A stretch of 64,000 bases of DNA from Nonomuraea fuscirosea (GCF_003001935.1 NZ_PVNG01000009.1:124001-188000); one strand, 5' to 3'; positions 37,245 to 46,569 are shown, counted from the stretch's first letter. Numbers and translations are program-made. Notes: generated by a model from the letters alone, not told the origin.

Positions 37245-38697
37245 CGGCTCTTTCTCTTCCGCGGGGCTTGTCCGGAGGCTGGGGCAGCCGGGGGCGGTCG
37301 ACCTTCCCGCTCAAGGTCCGTGGCAGCTCGTCGAGCCAGACGAACACGGCGGGGATGACGCCGGGCGGGAGCTGCTCGCGCAGATGGCGCAGCACCCGCT
37401 GCTCGTGCCGGCCGTCCTCGGCGACCACGTACGCGCACAGCTTCTCACCCGTGAGGACGACGTGGGCGTCGTGGACCCCGGGGCAGCGCATGAGCACGTT
37501 CGCCACGTCGTCGAGCTCGACGCGCACGCCGTTCACCTTGACCTGCCGGTCGCGTCTGCCCAGCAGCTCCAGGGAGCCGTCCGGCCGGAACCGCCCGAGG
37601 TCGCCCGTCCGGAACCGGTGCGGATCGGACGGATCGAAGCCGCCCTGCCGTTCCCCGAGGTAGCCGTGGAGCGGGAAGGGCGTGCGCAGCTCGACCTCGC
37701 CCGACTCCAGGAGCCGCACCGCCACGCCGGGGAGCGGCCGGCCGACGGGGACCGAGTCCGCGCTCGCGTCCGCGGCGGTCATGCGGTGGAAGAGCTTGGT
37801 CATCGTGGTCTCGGTGGGGCCGTAGAGGTTGATCAGCTCCTTCTCCGTCCCGAAGAGCTCCTGCCAGGAGCGGACGTCGGAGGGGCGTACCGGCTCTCCT
37901 GCCAGCAGGACGGCGCGCAGCTCCGGCAGCGATCCGGATGTCAGGCCCGCCGCCCGGAGAGTGCGGAACACCGTGGGAACGCAGTGCAGGATCTGGACGC
38001 GATTGCTCTCCAGCCAGCGGGCGAGCCCCTGGCCGCCGCGGGCGCTGTGCGGGGCCACGACCATCGTCCCGCCTGAGCACAGGGGGACGAAGGCGTCGCG
38101 CAGGAAGGCGTCGAATCCGGCGGAGGTGAGCGAGGAGACGCGTGTGCCCCTGCCCGCGTCCAGGAGGTCGATCTCCCAGGTGACGAAGTGCGTGATCGCC
38201 GGGAGGCTGCCGACGACCCCCTTCGGCCGGCCCGTGGTTCCCGAGGTGAAGTAGACGTAGCCGGGGCCGTCCGGCTCGCCGCGGTGCCATCGTGCCGGAT
38301 CCACCGCGTGGTCCCGTACGTCCCGGGCGTCCAGGGTCCTGAACCCCTCCCTGCCGGTCGCGGCCAGGACCGGTGATCCGGACCGGTCGACGACGACCGC
38401 TCCCGGCCGCAGGTCGTCGATGGCCATGGCCAGCCGCGCGGGCGGCGTCCGTACGTCCACGGGGGCGAACACGCGCCCGCAGGCCATGGCCGCGAGCATC
38501 ACGGCGACGGTCTCCACCGGATCGGCGCACACGATGAGCACGGGATCGCCGCCCGGGACGGCGTCGAGTTCCGCCAGGTGCCCCGATGCCCGGGTGGCGA
38601 GGTCGTGGTAGGTGGCGACCCGGCTCCTGCCGTGGATCGCGACGTCTCCGGGATGAGCCTGTACGTGGCGCATCCACCGGCCGGCGACGCCGGTCAT
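37234..38697 (-). CDS. Stand-alone NRPS-type adenylation enzyme
   Basis: The protein has 487 residues. Core motifs are A3 TSGTTGRPKG (151-160), A5 NLYGPTETT (290-298), A7 RTGDLGR (363-369), A8 RRDRQVKVNG and A10 LSGKVDRPRL. The acid that grips the substrate amino group is kept in the A4 region (FDAFLRDAF, D196), so an amino acid is the likely substrate. It has no carrier or condensation domain of its own and should load the free carrier at 33780. The ATG overlaps the stop of the condensation-like gene. Confidence 0.93.
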   Translation of the reverse strand: MTGVAGRWMRHVQAHPGDVAIHGRSRVATYHDLATRASGHLAELDAVPGGDPVLIVCADPVETVAVMLAAMACGRVFAPVDVRTPPARLAMAIDDLRPGAVVVDRSGSPVLAATGREGFRTLDARDVRDHAVDPARWHRGEPDGPGYVYFTSGTTGRPKGVVGSLPAITHFVTWEIDLLDAGRGTRVSSLTSAGFDAFLRDAFVPLCSGGTMVVAPHSARGGQGLARWLESNRVQILHCVPTVFRTLRAAGLTSGSLPELRAVLLAGEPVRPSDVRSWQELFGTEKELINLYGPTETTMTKLFHRMTAADASADSVPVGRPLPGVAVRLLESGEVELRTPFPLHGYLGERQGGFDPSDPHRFRTGDLGRFRPDGSLELLGRRDRQVKVNGVRVELDDVANVLMRCPGVHDAHVVLTGEKLCAYVVAEDGRHEQRVLRHLREQLPPGVIPAVFVWLDELPRTLSGKVDRPRLPQPPDKPRGRERADAF

Positions 38698-40415
38698 CCC
38701 GGGTGCCCCGTCGTACGGCCCGCGCCCTCCGCCACCACGGGCCGGCTCAGCCAGGCGTCCAGGTCGGTCACGTCGTCCGGGGCGTGATCGCAGAGCACGT
38801 AGCGGCGGGGTGTCATCGCGGTGGGCCGGTGGGACAGGCCCTCCATGCAGAGCGTGTGCGCCTCCTCGGCGGATCGGACCCGCGGGCCGCGGGCGAGGAA
38901 GGCCACCAGCGGCTCGCCCCGGACCTCGGGGAAGACCCGGGCGCTCAGCGGCGCGAGCACCTCGTCCAGGAGCCGCTGCACGTCGCCGACCTGGATCCAG
39001 CACGAGTCGACCAGCAGCCAGTCGCCGTCCCGTGGGAGCGGGTCCAGCCCGGTGACCTCGTCCATCCTCGGACGGCTCAGATCCTCCGAGGCCGCCGACA
39101 GCAGGAGGTTCTCGATCGCCGAAAGGATCCGTTCGAGCTCGTCCCTGGGGACCCGGTCCAGGTGGCCGGTCCACAGCCGCAGGCGGAGCGTCTCCTCCGC
39201 GGCGAACAGGTCGAACCTGAGCATGACGTCGGTCTCCACCATCGGTGTCCAGGCCAGGGTGGTCCCGGCCGGTGCTTCCTGAGGTGGGGAGTCGATCCGG
39301 CCCACCACGAGATTGTTGAACAAGGGCTCGAAGCAGAAGCGGACACCTCGACGATGCTCGGCCTGCGCGGCCAGGCGCGAACGTTTCTCGACGTCGTAGA
39401 TCCCGTGCCTGCCCGCCTTCACGGTCGCCAGCCAGGCCTGGTGGACACAGCCGTCGAAACTCACGGCCGCCGTGTCGACGCGCATGGGGGCCGACTGGAC
39501 GAGGGTCCCGAGGTAGTCCGCCGACCGGCTGTCGTACCGGTTGCTGGAGAGCGTCAGGAAGTCACCGGCACTCTGGCCGGTGCGCTGGGAGAGCACGACG
39601 CAGATCGCGGCCAGGACGATCGCCGGCCGGCCGGACCCGGTACGCGCCTCTATCGCGGCCAGAGCCGTCGCCGCGGCCGGCGAGCACAGCTCGGCGGCGA
39701 CCGAGTCGCGCGGCGCGCCCGTGGAGGCGGCCGTGTAGAGGTGGTGCGGCGCCCGGTTCAGCACGCTCTCCCACAACGTCAGAGCGCTCGCCGTACGGCG
39801 TGCCAGTGGCGCACGCCGCTCGGCCCAGGCCTGGTCCAGCGGCTGATGACGGGCCTGCCCGACCTCGCGGTCCGCGGGGTGACGCACCAGGTGCGCGAAC
39901 TCGCGGCCGAAGACGGCCAGGCCGAGGAAGTCCGCGGTCAGGTGGGAGAGGTCCATGACGCCGGCGAGGACCTTGCCGCCACGCGTGGCCAGGGCGACGC
40001 GCAGCGGATGCGTCTTGGGACTGTGCGGCGCGCGCGTGTCCAGGAGGTGCCCGAGCTCCGCCGCCTCGACCGGTCGTGTGCCGGCGTCGAAGCGGTGGAT
40101 GACCAGCTCGCCTGCCGCGGCGACCCGCTGGGCCGGGGGAGGGCCGGCCGCGTAGGTGGAGCGCAGCCCTTCATGGCGGGCCAGCAGCACGGCGAAGGTC
40201 TCGGTGACGTCGTCCAGATCGGTGCCCTCGGGCAGCTCCAGCTCCCACCGCATCCAGCCGTGCGAGTCGGGGAAAGCGTCCAGCCAGCGCAGGATGTTGA
40301 GCTGGCCGAGGGTCAGGGGCCCGTCACCGGCGCGATCGCCCTGGAAGGGAACGACGATCGGTTCGCACTCCGTCAGCGTGAGCTCGTGAGCGAGCGCGGT
40401 GGAGACGTTCGGCAT
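38694..40415 (-). CDS. Condensation-domain-like protein with degenerate HHxxxDG
   Basis: A 573-residue protein with the chloramphenicol-acetyltransferase-like two-lobed fold of NRPS condensation domains (GPLTLGQLNILRWLD start; HEGLRSTY; late FCFEPLFNNLVVG). The catalytic motif is S157-H158-L-T-A-D162-F163: the second His and the Asp are kept, the first His and the final Gly are lost. A further 130 residues of unknown role follow. It is the first gene of the operon and could form an amide, or offload the carrier-bound intermediate. Confidence 0.85.
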   Translation of the reverse strand: MPNVSTALAHELTLTECEPIVVPFQGDRAGDGPLTLGQLNILRWLDAFPDSHGWMRWELELPEGTDLDDVTETFAVLLARHEGLRSTYAAGPPPAQRVAAAGELVIHRFDAGTRPVEAAELGHLLDTRAPHSPKTHPLRVALATRGGKVLAGVMDLSHLTADFLGLAVFGREFAHLVRHPADREVGQARHQPLDQAWAERRAPLARRTASALTLWESVLNRAPHHLYTAASTGAPRDSVAAELCSPAAATALAAIEARTGSGRPAIVLAAICVVLSQRTGQSAGDFLTLSSNRYDSRSADYLGTLVQSAPMRVDTAAVSFDGCVHQAWLATVKAGRHGIYDVEKRSRLAAQAEHRRGVRFCFEPLFNNLVVGRIDSPPQEAPAGTTLAWTPMVETDVMLRFDLFAAEETLRLRLWTGHLDRVPRDELERILSAIENLLLSAASEDLSRPRMDEVTGLDPLPRDGDWLLVDSCWIQVGDVQRLLDEVLAPLSARVFPEVRGEPLVAFLARGPRVRSAEEAHTLCMEGLSHRPTAMTPRRYVLCDHAPDDVTDLDAWLSRPVVAEGAGRTTGHPG

Positions 40416-40496
40416 CGACGCAGATCACCCTCGCAGACGCGTGCTTCGCGTGGACTGAAGGACCTTGCTCACCTGCATTCAGCCCATCGCGGAGCC

Positions 40497-40519
40497 CAGT
40501 CGCCGAAAGTTTCGGACTG
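40497..40519. promoter_or_regulatory. CCGAAAgTTTCGG dyad in the cluster's divergent promoter
   Basis: A perfect 13-base palindrome at 40503-40515, flanked by CAGT and ACTG. It shares the GAAAgTTTC core with the site at 32658. A weaker half-like copy, GAAAGTTTTC, is at 40671-40680. The 289-base gap 40416-40704 must hold both divergent promoters of the cluster; I see no other feature in it. Confidence 0.6.
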
Positions 40520-40704
40520 CCCCCGATAAGCTAGCCGGAGCGTATGTGAGCACTTTCTGGTCGTCAAGAGCCGTGTTATGCGGCGAACGGGGGCGCCTGC
40601 GGCCGGGAGAAGCTGTATTGACCGATGCGCAGAACCGGACATACGCTGCGCAAGATTTCGCGAGGGAATGGAAAGTTTTCGTCGGCCTTGCCTGAGGGAT
40701 GCCC

Positions 40705-42483
40705 ATGCGAGAAAGGCTGGACCTGCTGGGGCTCTTCCGCCATGCGGGCCCGGCGGTGACCATCGCGCTGACCGCGATGGTCCTCATCGACGCGGTGGTG
40801 CCCGCGGGCATCGCGATCGCCGTCCAGGAGCTGGTGGCGGCGGACGGCCGATCCGCGCTCGCGCCGGTGCTGCTCATGAGCGGCGTGGTGTTGGCCGGGC
40901 AGCTGGCGCTGGCCTTCCGGTTCCCCGTGGGACGGCTGGCGGCCGACCGCATCGACGGCGCGCACCGTACCCGGATCGCCGCCCTGGTGATGGGCGTGCC
41001 GACCGTGGACGTGGCCGAGCGGCAGGACGTCCAGGACCGCGTGAAGACCACCACGGCGGAGCCGCGGGACTGGGTCGACAGGACCTCGGGCGACGGCGCC
41101 GTGAGCCAGCTGGAGCTGGTGGGCCACGCCGTCGCGCTGGTGTCGTCCTCGGTGGTGCTGTCCTGGTGGTCGTGGTGGCTGGTGCCGGCGACGGTCATCC
41201 CGGCGGTCTTCTTCCGCACGGTGCACGGCCGCCAGTGGGTCCGGCATTTCCGGATCTGGGTGGAAGGAGTCCTGTACCACCGGCGGTGGAAGTACTGGGG
41301 CGAGATCGCCACCACGCCGGCGGCAGGCCGGGAACTGCGCGTCTTCGGAGCGGGCGAATGGCTGCTCGGGCACTACACGCGTGACATGCGCACCCACGTG
41401 GACCCCGTGTGGGAGGACGACCGGCGGGTGCTGCGCGGGCTGTGGCTGGCGCTGCTCCTCCCGCTGGCCGGATGCACCGTGGCCTTCACCTGGGTGGCCC
41501 TCGGCACGGCGGCCGGCCAGGGTACCATCGCGCTGGAGGTGGCCGTGGTGACCGCGGCCTGGTCGGTGTTCAGCGTGGCCATCAGGACCGACGACGTGAT
41601 CTCCCTCGAAGGAGCCCGGCCGGTCAGGCGGGCCGCCGGCGAGCTGGAGCGGATCAACCCCGCGCCGCTCCCGCTGCGCCCCCACGCCGGGACGGCCGCG
41701 GCCGCACCGCCGCTGGTGCGCTTCGAGAACGTGTCCTTCAGCTATCCGGGCCGGCCGGTGCTCAACGGCGTCGACCTGGAGATCAGGCCGGGGGAGTCGC
41801 TGGCGCTGGTCGGGCTCAACGGCGCGGGCAAGTCGACGCTGACCAAGCTCCTGGCCGGGCTGTACCGGCCCGACTCGGGCAGGATTCTCGCCGACGGGAC
41901 GGACATCGCCGACATCCCCGGCTGGCAGTCCCGGCTGAGCGTGGTGTTCCAGGACTTCCTGAAATACCCCCTCTCCCTGCGCGACAACATCGCCCTCGGA
42001 GCCGACGACCCCGACCTGCTCACCGGCGTCGTCCGGGACGCCGGGCTGGCCCCCGTGGTGAGCCGGCTGCCCGGCGGGTACGACACGCCGCTGTCGCGCA
42101 GCCGCACCGCGGGGGTGGACCTGTCGGGCGGGCAGTGGCAGCAGGTCGCGCTCGCCCGCGCCCTCTACGCCACCCGCCGGGGCGCCAGGATCCTGGTGCT
42201 GGACGAACCCACCGCCCACCTGGACGTCCGCACCGAGCACGACCTCTTCCAGCGGCTGCCGGACATCACCGAGGAGATCAGCGTGGTGCTGATCTCGCAC
42301 CGCCTCTCGACGGTACGGCAGGCGGACCGGATCGTGCTGCTCGACGGCGGCCGGATCACCGAGTCCGGGACGCACGAGGAGCTCATGGCCGGGGGCGGGC
42401 AGTACGCCACCATGTACGCGCTTCAAGCCCGGCGCTTCAGCCAGGGATACGAGGACCGGCTGGACGAAGGAGACCTCGCGTGA
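40705..42483 (+). CDS. ABC exporter half-transporter 1 (TMD-NBD)
   Basis: The protein has 592 residues: a six-helix membrane part (about 1-315) and an ATPase part (about 335-580). Walker A is GLNGAGKST, the signature LSGGQWQQ, Walker B ILVLDEPTAHLD and switch His in ISHRLSTV. ATG 40705 is chosen since GAGGG at 40694-40698 fits it, whereas it abuts ATG 40699. It is divergent from the biosynthetic operon and overlaps exporter 2, with which it should form a heterodimer that expels the cluster product. Confidence 0.9.
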   Translation: MRERLDLLGLFRHAGPAVTIALTAMVLIDAVVPAGIAIAVQELVAADGRSALAPVLLMSGVVLAGQLALAFRFPVGRLAADRIDGAHRTRIAALVMGVPTVDVAERQDVQDRVKTTTAEPRDWVDRTSGDGAVSQLELVGHAVALVSSSVVLSWWSWWLVPATVIPAVFFRTVHGRQWVRHFRIWVEGVLYHRRWKYWGEIATTPAAGRELRVFGAGEWLLGHYTRDMRTHVDPVWEDDRRVLRGLWLALLLPLAGCTVAFTWVALGTAAGQGTIALEVAVVTAAWSVFSVAIRTDDVISLEGARPVRRAAGELERINPAPLPLRPHAGTAAAAPPLVRFENVSFSYPGRPVLNGVDLEIRPGESLALVGLNGAGKSTLTKLLAGLYRPDSGRILADGTDIADIPGWQSRLSVVFQDFLKYPLSLRDNIALGADDPDLLTGVVRDAGLAPVVSRLPGGYDTPLSRSRTAGVDLSGGQWQQVALARALYATRRGARILVLDEPTAHLDVRTEHDLFQRLPDITEEISVVLISHRLSTVRQADRIVLLDGGRITESGTHEELMAGGGQYATMYALQARRFSQGYEDRLDEGDLA

Positions 42484-44231
42484 GGGAGTACGCGCGCCTG
42501 TGGCGCGAGCTGATCGCGCTGTGCCTGCGGCGCTATCCCGGGTCGACCGTCTTCCTGATCGGCTGGCACGTCGTCTCGACGGTCATGTTCGCGGCGGTGG
42601 GGCTCACGCTGCGCGCGCTGGTGGAGGCCACCCAGGCGGGCACCGTCACCGCGATAGGGGTGGCGGCGCTGGGCGCCGCGCTGGTGCTCACCCTCAACCT
42701 CGGCGTCGAGCACATCGCCTACCTGCGGACCATCCACCTGGTGGAGCGGATCAGCCTCACCGAGGTCGAACCCCGGATCCTGCGCGCCTGCGCGGAGCTG
42801 CCGCAGGTGCGGCACCTGGAGGACCCGGAGTTCCTGGACCGGGTCACCACGTTGCGCGGCCAGTCCGGCGCGGTGGTGGACTGGGCGTGGGCGGTCCTTC
42901 AGGCCGTCTCCGCCACGATCGGGCTGCTGGTGGCGCTCGCGGTGCTCGGCGGAGTGAACCCCTGGCTGCTCGCGCTGCTGCCGTGCGCGGCCGTACAGCT
43001 GGCCATGGAACGGCTGGGCCGCAAGAAGATCGCCGAAGAGGACCTGGCCTCGGCCGAGGACCTGCGCCTCCACCGGGAGCTGTACGACGACATCTGCGTG
43101 AACCCGGCCGCCCTGAAGGAGCTGCGCGTCTACGGCGCCGCGGCGCAGGCGATCAAACTGCAGGCCGAAGCCTGGGAACGGGTGACCCGCTCCCGCGCCC
43201 GCGCCGCCCTGATCGCCGCCGGCTGGTCGTCGGCGGGCTGGCTGGTCTTCGGCGGCGGGTTCACCCTGGCGATCTTCCTGGTCACCGCGGCGGGCCGGCC
43301 GGGGGACATCATCCTGGCCGTGTCCATGGGCGTCCAGTTCCGCAATGTGGTCGAGCACGCGCTGCACCGATCGATGCAGGTCGGCGGGTACCGCCGGCTG
43401 CTGGGGCCCTACCTGTGGCTCATGGAGTACGCCCGGACGCACCGCGACCCCGCCGACGCGGCCCCGCCCGCCCGGCTGAGGCGCGGGATCGAGCTGCGGA
43501 ACGTGTCCTTCACCTACCCGGGGACCACCAAGCCCGTCCTGGAGGACCTGTCCGTGCACCTGCCCGCCGGAGCGGTGGTCGCGGTGGTCGGCGAGTACGG
43601 TTCCGGCAAGACGACGCTGGTCAAGCTGCTGGCGAAGATGTACGCCCCGGACTCGGGCAGCATCCTCGTCGACGACGTGGAGCTGTCGGCCCTGGACACC
43701 GCCGGCTGGCGGGCCTCGATGAGCGCCGCCTTCCAGGACTTCGGCCGCTACTGCACCACCTTCGAGGACTCCGTCATGATGGGCGCCCGCGGCGACCTGA
43801 ACTCCACGGTGCGCGACGCCGACGCCGAAGCGCTGGTCTCCCGCCTGCCCGACGGTCCCGCCACCGAGCTCGGCCGCCGTTTCGGCGGGATCGAGCTGTC
43901 GGAGGGCCAGTGGCAGAAGGTGGCGCTGGCCCGCTCGGGCGCACGGCCGCGCCCCCTGCTGTTCGTCCTGGACGAGCCCACCGCCTCCCTGGACGCTCCG
44001 AGCGAGCACGCCATCTTCACCCGCTACGCGCGGCGTTCCCGCGAACTCGCGGCCCTGAACGGAGCGATCAGCGTCATCGTCTCCCACCGTTTCTCCACCG
44101 TGGCCGACGCCGACCTCATTCTCGTGATGGCCGCGGGAAAGCTGGTGGAGTCCGGCAGACATGACGAACTGCTCACCCGGAACGGCATGTACGCGGACCT
44201 CTACGGCATTCACGCGGCCGCGCACGCCTGA
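42480..44231 (+). CDS. ABC exporter half-transporter 2 (TMD-NBD)
   Basis: The protein has 583 residues with the same layout as its neighbour. Walker A is GEYGSGKTT, Walker B LLFVLDEPTASLD and switch His in VSHRFSTV; the signature is changed to LSEGQWQK. The GTG start overlaps the stop of exporter 1 (GTGA). A heterodimeric exporter with one altered signature is common among asymmetric ABC pumps. It likely supplies export of, and so resistance to, the product. Confidence 0.9.
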   Translation: MREYARLWRELIALCLRRYPGSTVFLIGWHVVSTVMFAAVGLTLRALVEATQAGTVTAIGVAALGAALVLTLNLGVEHIAYLRTIHLVERISLTEVEPRILRACAELPQVRHLEDPEFLDRVTTLRGQSGAVVDWAWAVLQAVSATIGLLVALAVLGGVNPWLLALLPCAAVQLAMERLGRKKIAEEDLASAEDLRLHRELYDDICVNPAALKELRVYGAAAQAIKLQAEAWERVTRSRARAALIAAGWSSAGWLVFGGGFTLAIFLVTAAGRPGDIILAVSMGVQFRNVVEHALHRSMQVGGYRRLLGPYLWLMEYARTHRDPADAAPPARLRRGIELRNVSFTYPGTTKPVLEDLSVHLPAGAVVAVVGEYGSGKTTLVKLLAKMYAPDSGSILVDDVELSALDTAGWRASMSAAFQDFGRYCTTFEDSVMMGARGDLNSTVRDADAEALVSRLPDGPATELGRRFGGIELSEGQWQKVALARSGARPRPLLFVLDEPTASLDAPSEHAIFTRYARRSRELAALNGAISVIVSHRFSTVADADLILVMAAGKLVESGRHDELLTRNGMYADLYGIHAAAHA

Positions 44232-44237
44232 ATTCCC

Positions 44238-44975
44238 TCAGCAACGGTAATAGCGGTCGATGACGTTTCGATAGTAGGTCGGCGAGAAACCCATCCGGGC
44301 CGACGAGGGCGCGTGCCGTGCCATTCTCTTCGTCGACACGTTGTAGTCGTTGGCCGGAATGTCCACGTAGACCTTGGTAGCCGCCCGGCCGGATATCTCC
44401 AGCAGATGGGAGACGATTTCATCGGCGGTCACCGGATGGCCTGAGGCGACATTGACCGTCGCGTGACGGAGGTCGCCGCAAAGGAGTTCAGCGGCGATGG
44501 TCACGAGGTCCGCGACGTCGATGAGATCGCGGCGGGCGCCCCGGTAGACGGTCACCTCACCCTCGTTCACCTGGCTGAACAGCGCGGGCAGCAGCTGGTG
44601 CCGCCGCTGGTGCGGCCCGACGACCTCCGTCACCCGGAGGATGAGATGGTCCACCCCGGAGGCCCTTATCATGTCCTCCATCGCCACCTTGTGGCGCCCG
44701 TACGCGGTGGTGGGGCTCACCGGGTCCTCTTCCGAACGAGGCGACCCGTCGCCGTTCCCGTACAGATGCGCCGACGCGGTGGAGAAGTAGAGGAGCCGGC
44801 GCCGCGCGGCCCGGGCATCGCCTATCACTTCATTGAGCAGATCGGCTTCCCGGGCGAACTCCGTCGCTTCGGTGGTGGTCGAGCGCGACACTCCGGCGGC
44901 GAACACCACCACGTCCATCCGCATCCCTGAATTGACGAAAGCCCGGGCAATCATTCCGTCACCGACGACCTTCAT
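44238..44975 (-). CDS. NAD-dependent epimerase/dehydratase (extended SDR), short form
   Basis: The protein has 245 residues, shorter than the usual 300 or more. The N-terminal nucleotide motif is reduced (MKVVGDGMIARAF in place of TGGxGFIG), but the active-site pair is present: Ser/Thr in YFSTASAHLYG and YGRHK (YxxxK). ILRVTEVVGP and DLIDVADLV follow the family. It is convergent with exporter 2 and has no clear ribosome site. It may modify the sugar used by the cluster's glycosyltransferase. Confidence 0.82.
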   Translation of the reverse strand: MKVVGDGMIARAFVNSGMRMDVVVFAAGVSRSTTTEATEFAREADLLNEVIGDARAARRRLLYFSTASAHLYGNGDGSPRSEEDPVSPTTAYGRHKVAMEDMIRASGVDHLILRVTEVVGPHQRRHQLLPALFSQVNEGEVTVYRGARRDLIDVADLVTIAAELLCGDLRHATVNVASGHPVTADEIVSHLLEISGRAATKVYVDIPANDYNVSTKRMARHAPSSARMGFSPTYYRNVIDRYYRC

Positions 44976-45159
44976 GAAATCTATTCTCGTATGCGGACGA
45001 GCTTTCGGGGAGTGCGCCCGCCAAAAAATGCCATCTGCCCCATGCCATGTGTTTCTACGGTGCGCGCTCTCCGGCCGTCAGGAGAGGGAACAGTTACGGC
45101 ATGATGATCGGCCGCGCTCCTTCGCCTGGCCTATCGTGCTGTCACGAACGCCTTGGCCG

Positions 45160-45350
45160 CACTACGGTTGCTGCCGAACCGCCCTCCTGAGATCGCTGCC
45201 CTGCGAGCAGTACTGCGCCCCGTTGCCGCTGTGAAATACCGCGCCGTCCAGACGTCGGCCCCGGGTGCGCGCCGCGGCCTGCATCGCGTCGAGGACGGTT
45301 CGGTGCGCATGTGATCGGCGATTGACCAGCCTGCCAGTCGGCGCGAGCAC
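45160..45350 (-). pseudogene. IS3-type transposase remnant A
   Basis: Two minus-strand frames together read as part of an rve integrase core: RRLAGWSIADHMRTE, then VLDAMQAAARTRGRRLDGAVF and HSGNGAQYCSQ. The catalytic-domain order is that of IS3-family OrfB with a frameshift near 45310. There is no N-terminus, C-terminus or inverted repeat. It marks the left edge of the mobile-element zone. Confidence 0.7.
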
Positions 45351-45411
45351 AGTGCGCCTGCCGGTGATTTCATCCCTCCAGGTCACGCCCTTGACTCCCG
45401 AGAGGACCGCC

Positions 45412-45556
45412 AAATCCCTGATACGGAACCGGCACGCCAAGTTCACCGTGGCTTTCGACGCGGAGCTGGCCGATGCCGGAGTACGCATCGTCAAGAGCGG
45501 GGTCCGGATACCACGGATGAACTCACATCATGGAGCACTGGATCCGGACCTGTATA
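45412..45556 (+). pseudogene. Transposase remnant B (integrase core C-terminal part)
   Basis: The frame reads SLIRNRHAKFTVAFDAELAD and IVKSGVRIPRMNS, then after a one-base shift MEHWIRTC. This is the second acidic block of actinobacterial integrase-core transposases (LIRDRDxKF, RxPRMNSIMERW). It stops abruptly at about 45557, where an oppositely oriented remnant of the same family begins. Confidence 0.75.
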
Positions 45557-45796
45557 GCCCCACGACGCGTTCTCCCGTGTCAGCCGCAACACCAGCAAGC
45601 GGATAGACCGGACGGTACGCGAACGTCCACGCCCGCCAGGCGCGCTGGCCGCAGCGTGTCGGCGCCGCAGCAGATCGCGGTGCCGGCGCAGGACGGTATC
45701 CGGGCGGACCAGCAACGCAGGGTGCCGGAGTCTGTCCATCGGCAGGCGGTGAAGCGTCGTGACCGTGAGGTAGGCCAAGCGCAACAACACGATCAA
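45557..45796 (-). pseudogene. Transposase remnant C (N-terminal part, opposite strand)
   Basis: The minus strand encodes VRPDTVLRRHRDLLRRRH and TVRSIRLLVLRLTRENASWGY, the N-terminal helix-turn-helix part of the same transposase type as remnants B and D. It breaks off where remnant B ends, so two copies are joined in opposite orientation. Confidence 0.75.
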
Positions 45797-45882
45797 CCAT
45801 CATCCGCGGGGTGCGCGACGAGAGCACAAGAGAGCGCATCACCTCCATGACCTGCACGGATAAAGATTTGGCACCCGCAGGG

Positions 45883-46569
45883 CTAACCGCCGCACAGGAA
45901 AGGCAGCACCTCGGCGGCGAACGCACTGGGGGCGAGGCTGTGGATGCGGTGACCGACCGGGATCTCCGCGACCCTGCAATCGGGGATGGCTCCTGCCATC
46001 AGATCGATGTGCTCTCGGGTGACATGGCTGGTAGCGCCGCCCCAGAGCAGCAGCGTGGGTGCTTGGACACGCGTCAACACGTCCGCGAAGCCGGGCGAGG
46101 GCGTGCGGAAGGCGTCCAGGATCGGAGTGATCATCCGCCAGTCGAAGCCGAGGTCGTGCTCGGGCTCGGTCGGCTCCGGTTCGCCGGGTGGTGCCGGTGG
46201 CATGCCTCCCAGCGGCGGGGTGTCCTCAATCACCAGCCTCTGGACCGCCGCCGGACGGTGCGCGGCCGCGAGCAGCGCCACCGCTCCACCCATCGAGTGC
46301 CCGACCAAGTCGACCCGCTCCAGCCCGAGCCGGTCCAGAACCCCGAGAACATCGTCACGCAGGGCCTCCATCGAGTACACGCCGGGGCGAGCACTCTCTC
46401 CATGGCCTCGCTGCTCGACCGCGATCGCACGCCTGCCCCGGGCTGCGAGCTCGGCGGAGAAGCCGTCCCAGGTCGCAGCACCAGAGATGAACGCGTGTAG
46501 CAGGACGACCGGATGCCCCTCACCGGCCTCCCGAACGGTCAACTCCACATCCCTCAGCGTGATCTTCAT
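45883..46569 (-). CDS. Alpha/beta hydrolase
   Basis: An intact 228-residue hydrolase inside the transposon debris. The oxyanion segment is VVLLHAFISG, the nucleophile elbow GHSMGG, the acid lies in LLLWGGATSHVT and the His in VGHRIHSLAPS. It belongs to the broad esterase/haloalkane dehalogenase-like group, and no specific substrate can be proposed. Translation starts at ATG 46569. Its survival between IS fragments suggests that it arrived with, or was isolated by, them. Confidence 0.85.
   Translation of the reverse strand: MKITLRDVELTVREAGEGHPVVLLHAFISGAATWDGFSAELAARGRRAIAVEQRGHGESARPGVYSMEALRDDVLGVLDRLGLERVDLVGHSMGGAVALLAAAHRPAAVQRLVIEDTPPLGGMPPAPPGEPEPTEPEHDLGFDWRMITPILDAFRTPSPGFADVLTRVQAPTLLLWGGATSHVTREHIDLMAGAIPDCRVAEIPVGHRIHSLAPSAFAAEVLPFLCGG

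Noticed and set aside
44930..45000. Leaderless promoter for the epimerase gene, from TAGATTTC just before its ATG
   Set aside because: The -10-like element is only two bases from the ATG and there is no -35 at the right distance.
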